Assembly: GCA_030549495.1 (NCBI GenBank)
Contig: JAUIRK010000087.1
Location: forward strand, 310,001-374,000
Source: Nectonema munidae
Lineage: Eukaryota > Nematomorpha > Nectonematoida > Nectonematidae
Length of the DNA stretch: 64,000 bases
Direction: 5' to 3'
Positions 1 to 9,838 of the stretch are shown here, piece by piece. Both the position numbers and the translations under genes were made by a program. The stretch's first letter is position 1. Each line of letters starts with the position of its first letter. The notes under the pieces are model-generated. The model was not told where the DNA came from, ran no database searches, and worked only from the letters and a program-made list of their open reading frames with translations.

Positions 1-184
1 ACTCTGGACACTCGGAAAGCGAATGCCGTTCCTTCAAAACATCCTTGAGGCGAGCGATGCAGGCACTCGTAATTTTCACATCGCTATCCCTCGTTGCGGG
101 GAGTGGGGTTGAGAGCAGAGATGAGCGATGGCGTTGAAAGCATCTGCAAAGACGTAAAACTCCTCTCGCACCATTCCCAAACAT
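1..184 (-). CDS. A-type iron-sulfur cluster assembly protein, ISCA2-like (N-terminal part, runs off the window)
   Basis: Read on the minus strand from an ATG at 184, the first 61 codons are open to the window edge. The segment is richer in GC than its surroundings. Residues 1-30 are rich in Arg and Ser with no acidic residue, as in a mitochondrial presequence. Residues 36-61 (VKITSACIARLKDVL, then LSECPE) resemble the start of the A-type carrier domain of ISCA2, where an Ile-Thr-x-x-Cys/Ala-x-x-Arg-Leu helix precedes the Leu-Arg-x-x-Val-x-Gly-Gly-Cys-Ser-Gly-Phe loop. That loop and the cluster-binding cysteines would lie outside the window. ISCA2 acts late in mitochondrial 4Fe-4S assembly with ISCA1 and IBA57. 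A polypyrimidine-AG sits just upstream of the ATG near 205, so a 5' untranslated exon is possible. The family match rests on a short stretch; a different mitochondrial protein remains possible. Confidence 0.5.
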   Translation of the reverse strand, partial: MFGNGARGVLRLCRCFQRHRSSLLSTPLPATRDSDVKITSACIARLKDVLKERHSLSECPE

Positions 185-2117
185 CACAATTTCCAGGATT
201 GCTAAAAGAGAACGCAAGTTGGTATACACTTCTATTTCTGATTCTTGATTTCACTTATATATCCTGCCATTTGAAAGAAATCTTATTTCATTTATGTTTT
301 CCCTCCATTTGTGCAAAAAAATATGCCCTTCGATTTATACGTCAAAAAATGCATATTAACTTTTGCAATTAAAGGTCGCAAGCAGAAAATAAATTTAAAG
401 GGGGAGGGGGGTTAAAGAACGCTAAAAGGGAATTATTAATGTGAGGATATAAAAATCCCTATATCGCATTTTACAACGTTTTCGTCATTCCTTTCATTGG
501 TATTCTGTGTAGGAGAGTGAGATATGCTAAGATTAGTGTAAATTGACAAAATGATTGTGATTTTATGTAAATATTTTCTAAAATCTATCAGAATTATTAT
601 TCTTTTGAAAAATTTAGGGAGGTCTGCAGCCCCTCGCTGACCACGGGCCAATATATGTTGAACATATAAGTTAAGGAGAAGTTTTAGGATCACTAAAATG
701 AAGTGTAAATATGATTCGAAAACGATCAAACCAGGGAAAGGCAAAAGAAAATGAAAACGAAGGGGAAGTTATTGATAATAAAAAACACCTTTTATCCAAT
801 AATGAATTTAGAAAATATATATTGTAATTTGGCAAGTTTATTTCCACAAGTTTTATTAGACAAGCCTCGCAGAATTAAGTTGCAGTAGAAGTCCTTTACT
901 TTAATCACGAATAATGTTATCAGCAGTTTTTTGTTAATGAAATTTGCATTTACAAAAATGCCCCAAAAACCGTTCTGTTGTAAACATTTCCTTGATCCTC
1001 AAAAATAAAAATACCTAATTATATTATAAATAAATCAGAATAATTATATTATAGTATCAGAATAAATAGTCATAGCCATTTTAAAAATTAAAAAATGATT
1101 TCCATACAATCTTAATTTTGAAAATGGGTTTTATATTTATTAGACTCCACTTAAAAAAATCAAAATACCAAGGATATTATGACAAAACCAATAAAAAACG
1201 TAAATATTTTTATTATAAATTTTACTAAGACTATTTTATTAAGAATTAGTGTTATGATAAATTGTCGAAAATGAGGCAAGGGTCGGAACATTGAGATTTC
1301 ATCACACATCAATAGTTGTGGATTTTAAGAGGATGATCAAATTGAACCAGGGTTAAAAATTTGGTTAAGAAATTTTTGTAAAAAGAATACCTCAGTTAAT
1401 GGACATGCATGTATTGCGTAGCGCGAAATTTTACCATATTATACTCATTAATTAGCATTTATTTTTGTATTCACTTACTACCCCAAATTCTGTCCTTTCT
1501 CATAATTACCCTTAGTAACTGCCACCCTCCTCTCCCTCAACCTGCCATTCCAAACACGGATCAAATCTTTCTCTAAATTCTTCTTCTGACACTTACATCG
1601 TTTGTGCTCCTTCAATATGAGTGCATTCTTGTTTTTATGCCTGATAGGACAGCGAACTGGGTCTGTCTATAAAGACAACATGATTCACAAACTTTTTCTG
1701 AAAGCCCTTAGATTATTGTGCACTAATAATGATAAAGCTTTCTTAATTCAAACTTTTTCTTTTTACAGCGGTACTTTGCCTGATACCACGTTTTCCTTTT
1801 TGAACATCCTGCCGAAGTAGCGTTTCGTAACGCAATTAAACAATCCCCTCCCATTTCCTCTATGGCGTTACGTAAGAGTTCCCCTTAACGGAACTCGGAT
1901 ACGCCAGAAAACAGAGGAACTTTCAAAAACTATGCGTAAAGAATATCTCAGTGAACAAGAGGAAACTTTTAATGATCAAAAAAGTAGACCATAGGCCTTT
2001 TAAGGTCCAGCTGTTATTATCATTCTAGCGCAAATGCTTCCTTAGGTGAGATATTAAAGAAAAAATCGGACTGTTGGCTGACAACTGCACATCATATACA
2101 AATCGTGATTTGCCATG
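185..2117. other. Intergenic AT-rich DNA, nothing recognised
   Basis: No coding exon, RNA gene or clear repeat was recognised. The short open frames here have no family-like motifs and are interrupted by AT-rich low-complexity sequence. Confidence 0.5.
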
Positions 2118-2235
2118 AATACTCTGAGGACCAATGTGATACCAATGTCACAAGAAATCAAAATCGTCTGCTTTAAACAAATAAAGTTTCATTGAAAAAA
2201 ACTATTAATCTTAAAAATTCTGGCCCTCAAAGGAT
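2118..2235 (+). mobile_element. Decayed copy of a TTAA-type MITE family
   Basis: This stretch aligns end to end with the better preserved copy at 3006-3127: a CTCTGAGGACCAATG start, an ATCGTCTGCTTT core, a TTTCATTGAAAAA block and a GGCCCTCAAAGG end. The flanking TTAA duplications are no longer visible, which suggests an older insertion. Confidence 0.6.
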
Positions 2236-3005
2236 GAAAGAAAAGTGAATTCATAGTTCGAGCACTATATCCTTAAGGCATACAACCAATGCACCACATG
2301 AGCTTCTAAAAATTATTATCGCAAAAAAATTTGAACGGTAATTATACCTGTTCAAACTGATGCAAATGTAAATGGAAAAAAGATCTGTATTCTTGATGCA
2401 GTGCATGAAATTTACTGGAATAGAAAAAAAATTTCGCTATACGCAAAAAAAACAAAAAATTCATCTTATCCTGATATATGCCCGACTAAATCTGAGTGAT
2501 TATAAATATCCTAAAATACCGCATTTCCTAGAAAAAGTTCTTTAAAAACCATAAAAAAGAGTTACAGAGATCGAAATGTTAAAGTTAAAGAAAAAAAACT
2601 GGCATCTAAAAATGTGGGGTATGTAAAATATTAGTTCTGAAATCTGATATTTCAGGCCCATTTGATTGTTGTTTTTCCATTCCTAACCTAAAGCCCTATT
2701 TTGTAAGAGTCTTTTCTTAATCTAACATTTAAACCCTTTTTGTGGCATTGCGAATATTGCTGAACCACTGATAGAACAGAAATAAAGTATAGATTTTAAC
2801 TTTACGTTGATTCAATACTTTCTTATGACAATTTACTTCTTATTATAATTGTTCTTTTTCCTAAAAAAGCTAAGTAAACGATAAAAAACTTTTACAATAA
2901 AAATCAAAACCTTAGGCTTTTATTTATTGTAAATCTTTAGAGGGTCAAATAAATTGAACATATTTTCAAATTTAGACATAAAGACACTTCTAAAAATCTA
3001 TTTAA

Positions 3006-3127
3006 CCCTTTGAGGACCAGTGGGACACCAGTGTCCCAAGAAATGAAAATTGTCTGCTTTGAATATATAAAATTCCATTGAAAAAGAAAGCAGATGAATC
3101 ATTTTCAAAATTTTGGTCTTCAAAGGG
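3006..3127 (+). mobile_element. TTAA-type MITE (piggyBac-like ends), 122 bp
   Basis: The element is flanked by TTAA on both sides (3002-3005 and 3128-3131). It has terminal inverted repeats CCCTTTGAGGACCA and TGGTCTTCAAAGGG. Just inside the left end is the palindrome TGGGACACCAGTGTCCCA. A TTAA target and CCC-starting ends fit a non-autonomous piggyBac-superfamily element. Related copies lie at 2118, 21464, 56234 and 56505. Confidence 0.8.
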
Positions 3128-3131
3128 TTAA

Positions 3132-4430
3132 TTGATGATTCTACTTGAACACAAAAATAATTAAATAATTGATTACAAATATATCAAATATTCAAGTAAA
3201 ATTTATTAAAAATTTTCAGTTTTTTAACAGAGTAAGCAGTTTAATTCAAGTCTACGAGGATGCTTCCGAACATAAAAATCTATTTCTGCATCGTAGTGAA
3301 TGTGCAGAAGTGTTAGGTTATGACTTTTTTCATTGAAGCTCTCATATGTGTTTAAAAAAACAAAAAAAGGGGGAAGGGGGGTTCTTATAGAACAAGAATA
3401 AAATATAAAAGCATTTAGTTGGATTAAAAAGAAGACGAATCAAGTTTAGTTTCTGATAGAATTTTATAACCTAAATAAAATTAATATTTGAGAAGTAAAA
3501 GTATTTTAGTCGAACAAACACATAACTTGAAAAATCGAATTAAAAGTATCGTTATTATAATACACGGTGAAAAATTTTGATCTAGTTCCTCTAAAAGAGA
3601 TCATAATAAAAATAATTTAACATAAAAAATTTTGAGGTTAAAAATTATAATATATGATCGAATTTTTGGACTTTCATATAATTTTTCAAATTCGAATCTG
3701 AAAATCGCTTAAAGAATATATTTTTAAAAATATAAAGTAAAAAGAAATTGCAAAGATGGTTGTTTCTGATCTTTAATTATTATATATAGTAAACTAAGGA
3801 ACAAAAATTAAAACAACAAATGTATTCTCTCTATTTTAACTTTGAAATAAACTAGATGAAATACCTTACAATTAAGTTCCCATACAATAAAATTTAAACC
3901 TCTAATAAATTTATTATTTAAAATTGTTGTAAACTCATTATATTACAAAATTTTATTGGGTTCCAATAGTGTTCAAAATAAAAATACTTCACCTCTGAAT
4001 AAAATTAAATTATTGATATTTAATGATGCAACTGGTAGATCTAAAACAGATGAGAAAAAAAATAAAGTTCCATTTTGAAACTGGATTAGCGCATAATATT
4101 TTTAAGCTGATTAATTAATTGTTTGATTCAGTTTGTAAGTTGCTTAGAGCTCCAAACTTACCGTAGTAGTAAGAAAAACATTAAATTTAAGTATTGTAAC
4201 TAATGTCTGCATGTCTGACTCTTATAAAAACGAGCGAAAGAAAACGATATAACTTCAATGAAAAATATAAGAAGAAGAAGATTTATTTTGCATAATATTC
4301 TGTTGTGAATAGCTTGACATAAAAACATTTTATATGTTAATTTCAAAATAGAATCATAATACAATCAAATTTGGTATTTAAAAACTTTGAACAAACATAA
4401 CATTATTCAATTTTGCATATATTATTGTCA
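3132..4430. other. AT-rich spacer, nothing recognised
   Basis: Very AT-rich sequence with many short A and T runs. No exon, repeat family or RNA gene was recognised. Confidence 0.45.
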
Positions 4431-4989
4431 TATTGTTTTATACAAAAATCTTTTACCTTAACTTTGAAATTTATAAAAGAATTAGAATGAAATTTAAGTT
4501 TTTGAAGGTGATTGTTCCAGAAAGAGATAGCTCGAGACTTTAGGAACTTCTTTGAGGAAGACATTTTATATTGTAGTATGTGGAATTTTTCTGTAGATCT
4601 AAGGAAATATTTTGTCGTTTCGGAAACAAATGGGATCCAGTTATTGAATATTAGAAGGAGTTTTTTATAAATTTATATAGTAACATCGAGATTTGAACAA
4701 AATATCTTTAATTTTTAGTAATTTATATTGATAAAAAAAGTGTAGTGTGACTTCTAAAGTTTAAAGTGAAAACCGTCCTTAATATGCTTTTTTGCAACTT
4801 TTCTACTTTAGAAATATTTAAATGGCCCCAATTTGTTATATTATACTATAGATGTGGTGAGGCAAGACACATAAAAAGTAACAATTTAACGTCAACAATA
4901 AAATTATTCTTAAATCTCTTCAATACACCATGAAAGCTACTTAACTTGAGAGATATATGATTTATATGGTCTTGCCATGTGAGTCTGTT

Positions 4990-5420
4990 GTTTATAATTA
5001 ATCCTAGAAAGTTAATTTTTTTTTTACTATTTCAACGCCAATATTATTCAAATTAATTTTCTCACAGCTGCTATCTTTCTTAGAAAATATCATTGCTTTT
5101 GACTTTGAAGAATTTATTGTGAAGGAATTTGATTTGCACCATTTTTCAACTTGATTTATATTGTAACATATTTTACCTGACACATAATTTCCTTCTTTTG
5201 AATTATTCAGTTTTGAAAGGGGTAAGATCAATGTTATATCCTCAGCAAATAGAAAAAAACTAAGTAAGTGGTTTGATTCGGGTAAGTCATTTATATACAA
5301 ATAAAATAATAATAAACCTAAAACTGACCACTGTGGAACATCTGAGTAAATAGTTCTTTTCGATTCTCTGTATGATAAATAAGACTTGAAAAAACACTGT
5401 AGAATTGGAAAAACCAAAAT
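4990..5420 (-). pseudogene. LINE reverse transcriptase fragment
   Basis: A 137-codon open stretch matches the middle of a Jockey/CR1-type reverse transcriptase. The VPQ-x-SVLG-x-LLF-x-x-YINDLP block is followed about 20 residues later by an FAED motif in place of FADD, and then by the region with KWCKSNSFTINSSKSK that follows it in this clade. The degenerate catalytic motif and lost frame on both sides show it is not functional. Confidence 0.75.
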
Positions 5421-5819
5421 ATTTCAATTTAATCAAAAGCTTTTCATGTTAAATTTTATTGAAAGCTTTTGACAAATCAAGAAAAATTGTCACAGGAAGA
5501 TCAGATTCTTCCAAGCAGTTTTAAATTGTATCAAGAAAGATAATATTAAGATGCTTGGTTCTAAAATTAGGTCTGAAATCGAACTGATATTCCTATAGAA
5601 GATTAAATTTTTTAATATAAGAAAATACTTGTTTGGAAATAATTTTTTCAAAGATTTATGATAAGGTATTGATAATGCTGATGGGTCTGTAGTTATTGAT
5701 CTCAAACTTACCTTTTTTAAAAACTGAAACAGTTTTTGCTAATTTGAATGAAGATGGATAGATAGTAAACTCTATACAAGAATTAAATGCAATAATTAAT
5801 TATTTTTCTATATGATCAA

Positions 5820-6089
5820 TAGGGCTGGCCCTAGTGTTGGCGGGTCCCTATGCAAAATAGATTGCGCGGGCCCAGTGTGGGTAGGAAAAAAGATTATAAG
5901 TGAGAAATAAAATTTTGAAAAAATAAAAAGGGATTGGTTTTATTACTTTTTCATTAACACAAAATGACGATCAAAGTAACTTTACTTTGCGAACCTTGCA
6001 TTTAGCGAAATCATAAAATATATCATCAAAATGAAAAGCGCCTGGCCCACTGGGGTCGCATAGGATGCAGTGGCCTAAGGCCAGCCTTG
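5820..6089. mobile_element. hAT-type MITE inserted in LINE copy 1, 270 bp
   Basis: The element has ends TAGGGCTGGCC and GGCCAGCCTTG and is flanked by an exact 8-bp duplication ATGATCAA (5812-5819 and 6090-6097). Its GC-richer ends stand out from the LINE. No coding capacity is seen. Eight-base duplications and CAGGGC-like ends are typical of hAT elements. Confidence 0.85.
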
Positions 6090-6679
6090 ATGATCAATTA
6101 TTAATCTAAACTTGTAAATATATCACAAGATTTCTTAGATATAATTTTGTCCATAGCAATCACAATATCATTTTCTTTGATTTTTTTTTAAACTAAATGA
6201 GTTATTAGTTTTCTTGATATAGTTAGTAAACGCAGTTTTTGATGAATCAATATCGGTTATACAATCAGCTAAAGAAAAATATTTATTAAAAGAGTCGGCT
6301 AATAATTTCTGGTAAGTTTCATTTTATCCATTTTTACGAATTGAATATTCATCATTATTTTTTGGTTTGATTGTACTATTAAACTTATTTCAAGTACGTT
6401 TCAAGGCCTCGTTTTGCTCGAAAAATTATAATAATAATTGTATTTAAAAACTCTTATTTTTGTCTTAACTTGATTTCTATAATATTCAAACTTATAAGTA
6501 GTGCGATTTTGCTTAACTTTCTATGAAAATAGTTGCGTTTTTATCAGGTCAAGCAATTCATACGACATTCAAGAATTATATTTCTGTTTATATTTACTGT
6601 TCTGATACTATTTTTATTTTTGTGGAATTCAGTATTTAATTTGAAATTTAAGAGTTATAAGATAAATCATCATTTCTGG

Positions 6680-7260
6680 ATTATCAAAATATCAACTTAG
6701 ATAACGGTGCCAATTAGTATTTTGAATATTGGTAATGAAAAGACTCTCATCAAAAACTTTGGATATATTTGAGAAATGAGAAATTTTGAAATTCATAGAT
6801 AACAGGATAAAATTGTGATCTGATATAGATGTTGTGAAAATATACGATTTGAAACTATTAATATTTAATGGAATATATATGGTATCTAACGAGTCTCTGT
6901 AGCTAAACGTGTTACTCCTGTACACGTGGGTTTAAAAAAATTGGAGAAAAATCTATTTAATAACTCAATGGTTAACAATTGTCAATTTTGAGTAAATCCA
7001 AATTAAAGTCTCCCAGCAAAATATTCAAATAAGAAATTGAAACATTATTGTTCAGGAAAATAGAAAATTCATCAACGAAATAAACGGTATTCATGTAAGA
7101 GAAGGCGGCAAAAACATTATGAAAAAGGATATTTTTTGGATTCAAAATTAATCTTATATAAAAACATTCAAAATATTGGGGTAAATAAGAATTATCAATA
7201 ATGTTAAAATTAAGCGAATTGTGAACGAAATAAGCAAGGCCTGAGTGCTTAGTCAATTTA
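6680..7260 (-). pseudogene. LINE endonuclease domain fragment
   Basis: Two open stretches (7256-6972 and 6925-6692) cover the C-terminal half of an AP-like endonuclease: GLAYFVHNSL, then LLGDFNLDLL, then SISDHNFILLSMNF. These match the G-D-F-N and S-D-H signature positions of LINE endonucleases. They lie in different frames with a break between them. Confidence 0.75.
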
Positions 7261-7596
7261 TTTGGAGATTGTATAAATGTATAGCTAATAGCTTAACCCT
7301 CGGACGAAATTTTTATATACTCTAAAAGACCAAGAAAGGCCTCATCGGCCTTTGTCTAAAATTTAAATTTTACCCAACTTTTAAGCATGTATTATGAAAA
7401 AAATAGTAAAAGTAATCTCTGAGAAATTAAAAATTACAATGTCGGAGCAAAATTTCTGAATATTTTTTTCGAGTGTCATAAATATGTTACAGTTGCTCAA
7501 TATCATTGTGGGCGTGTATAATTTCCCTTCAGATTAGAATCGAAGTTATAAATTACGTACGCAATAGACGCGTAATGTTTCTTTTCTTATTTCCCC

Positions 7597-7820
7597 GTCA
7601 TCCCATGTTTCTTATTTCTCCGTCATCCCGCGTTTTTCAAATTGTGCCTCATCCCGCGTTTTTCAAATTGTGCTTCATCCCGCGTTTTTCAAATTGTGCT
7701 TTATCCCACGTTTTTCAAATTGTGCTTCATCCCGCGTTTTTCAAATTATGCTTCATCCCGCGTTTTTCAAATTGTACTTCATCCCGCGTTTTACAAATTG
7801 TGCTTTATCCCTCGTTTCTC
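7597..7820 (+). repeat. 26-27-bp minisatellite inside the piggyBac-like element
   Basis: About eight tandem units built on CCCGCGTTTTTCAAATTGTG followed by CTTCAT, with a few substitutions between units. The array lies directly upstream of the transposase start at 7874. It is open in two plus-strand frames only because the units lack stops. Confidence 0.85.
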
Positions 7821-7873
7821 TTTTCTCCGTTATCGCCCTTCTTTTTTGATAGGTATCTGTTTTTTTTCTCACT

Positions 7874-8783
7874 ATGAGTACAGACTCTGAATATATATCT
7901 CTTGATGGAACAACTTATACTTCTAATGTACCTATTGCAGCTGGAGAACCAAGATCGCTGAATCAAAGAAATATATCTTTAAACACTCTTGGTCCAAAAT
8001 TAGAAGCCAGTCTCAATCTGGGAACTTTTTTTTACTTATGATTTAGTTTTAGAGATCTTCTCACACACTACAAATTTTATCAGACAAACTATAGAAGGAA
8101 ATAACTATATTTCTACCGATGTGGTTTCCTTGGCTTCATCTTTCTGCATTGATAAACTTTTGCTTATATTGCTTGCCTCTACCAAATGGGAATAAATCAC
8201 GATCAAAAAGTTTCGATAGAAAAATTGTTTTCGCAAAAAAATTCTTTTTTTTTTTAAAAGCTGTTCTTACTAGAAATGATTTTAAATTAATATCAAGATT
8301 TTTACTATTGGACAACCCTCTGACCAGAGAAAGAGAAACGGATAAAATTGCCTCTATAAGGATTATACACCACCATTTCAATAAAGTTTTCACTAAGTAA
8401 GATCATGCTTTTCAAGATGTGACATATCACTCATAGAAACACGAATACGAACAAATATGCAAACAGGGACAAATACCTATACACACAAGCACACAACTAC
8501 AGGCATACAAATATTTATACGCCTACACAAACATAAATTTACATACAAATGAAAGCACACAATCATACATACACAAATTACTACTTACACGAAGAGAGGT
8601 AGGGACTACAGAGCCCAGCGGGGAGTGAATTTTTAGGTCGTTCGGCCGTCTACAAGAGGTCCATGCATAATGTGCAAACCTAACATTCGAAAATTTTTCC
8701 AAAGTTGCACATCTTGCAAACATGATGTTTGCAAGGAGCATTCAGAAATTATATGCAAAGATCGTAAACTAACTATGGCGTAA
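7874..8783 (+). pseudogene. piggyBac transposase remnant
   Basis: The start MSTDSEYISLDGTTYTSNV, then GEPRSLNQRNISLNTLGPK, parallels the N-terminal region of the transposase at 40929. A second block near 8120-8400 reads like the central domain (AVLTRNDFKLISRFLLLDN). The last block (about 8655-8783) has C-x2-C and C-x2-C-x4-C-x2-H spacing, as in the C-terminal zinc-binding tail. The middle, including the catalytic aspartates, is largely missing and frames change between blocks. Confidence 0.7.
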
Positions 8784-9479
8784 TGCTTGGTTTTTCTCTA
8801 CTTGCCTGCTATTGTATAAAATATAACTTTTTGTGCAATATCAAATAACTTTTTTGATGGGCCTGATAGGCCCAAAAAACCTTTTAAAGTATACATTTCA
8901 AAAAATTAATCTTAAATAAAATATTTTATACAAAAAAATTTTTTTGATAACTGATAATAATATAAATACCCTTTTCCTTGATTTTCATATTGCTCATATT
9001 TAAAAATTTACTCATTATTTGTGTCAACGTTTACTCGAAGTTAGAGCTGGGCTTGAGCAGCCCTCTCTGGTCGTGCGAGGGTTAAGAAGAAGGGGAATCT
9101 TTGATAAGTTTAATCATATACTCATTGATATTGATACTTCTTTAATTACATTAGCATAATGGATTAAGAAGTTTCAACTAGAAGCAGTTATTAAACCTAA
9201 ATATGTAAAACTGGTAGAACTTTGGAGGCTAAATTGATCGACTTTCAATGTGAGATTAATTTTTTATAATTTCTAGTAAAAATAACATATTTCGCCAATG
9301 GAACTACCCTCTCTCACTAGTATTTAAACAGTAAGGTCTTGATTAAATTTTCTGATGTTCAATTCCCAAGCGTCACATCCCTATATCACTTGTCCCGTTA
9401 TGAAAGAATATTGTTCTCTTGAATGCCATACCGACAACTAAAAACTTTAATTTATTTTAGAGCTATTCTCTTTTATAAA

Positions 9480-9838
9480 CAAAGGCCTGCCAGAGAAAAG
9501 CTGGAAAAGGCCTATCTGGCAGAACAGGAATAATACATTCAAAGACAAATAAACGTTATCAAGAAGTCTGTGGAAAATACATAGTCATCATAATCCTAGA
9601 AGACAGTGAAGGAAGTACACATATTCAGAATGTCTTGGCATAGGAAGCATCTATATTCAAAAGTGAACAGACACATGGAATTGTGGAAGAAGAACTAGAT
9701 GTCAAGATAGGTGCGCTCGAACTCGTATAAATAGACACAGCCAATTAGTGAAATAGTTAAAGAGTTAGAGGCCAGTAGTTAGTTCGTTTGTTAGTTACGC
9801 GCTTGGCTATTGAGATCAGTTAGTTTCTTATTTACACT
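9480..9838 (+). other. LTR-like fragment (weak)
   Basis: A moderately GC-richer patch contains GTATAAATAGACACAG followed by an AGTTAG-rich stretch that looks like the promoter and R region of an arthropod LTR. No partner LTR, protein domain or target duplication was found. The call is a guess from composition and the TATA box. Confidence 0.2.

Larger units (their letters stand above)
4440..7292 (-). mobile_element. LINE copy 1, Jockey/CR1-type non-LTR retrotransposon, decayed
   Basis: On the minus strand the order is endonuclease (7260-6680), reverse transcriptase (about 6600-5000) and C-terminal tail (about 4990-4440). Recognisable motifs are NILLGDFNLDLL in the endonuclease, SDHNF near its end, VLGLLLFYLYINDLP and FAEDITL in the RT, and SRAISFWNNHL in the tail. 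Numerous stops and frameshifts break the reading frame. A hAT-type MITE (5820-6089) sits inside the RT region, and the 5' side abuts a piggyBac-like element at a TTAA (7293). The endonuclease region closely resembles LINE copy 2 at 60240-60763, so both belong to one family. Confidence 0.8.
7297..9081 (+). mobile_element. piggyBac-like element (subfamily 2), internally deleted
   Basis: Flanked by TTAA at 7293-7296 and 9082-9085. The ends CCCTCGGACGA and TCGTGCGAGGG form an imperfect inverted repeat. It carries a minisatellite upstream of a decayed transposase that keeps the N-terminal region, a central fragment and a C-terminal cysteine-rich tail. At 1.8 kb it is about half the length of the copy at 38967. 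Both copies have CCCTCG ends and similar Cys/His tails, but the internal sequence differs. Confidence 0.8.

Noticed and set aside
94-372. Plus-strand open frame at the left edge
   Set aside because: It is the complement of the ISCA2-like exon and has no protein-like features of its own.
7506-7890. Protein-coding repeats in two plus-strand frames
   Set aside because: The repeats FSNCASSRVFQIVL arise from a DNA minisatellite without stops, upstream of a transposase remnant.
8119-8400. Separate gene on either strand inside the piggyBac-like element
   Set aside because: The plus-strand frame is a fragment of the transposase core, and the minus-strand frame is its shadow.
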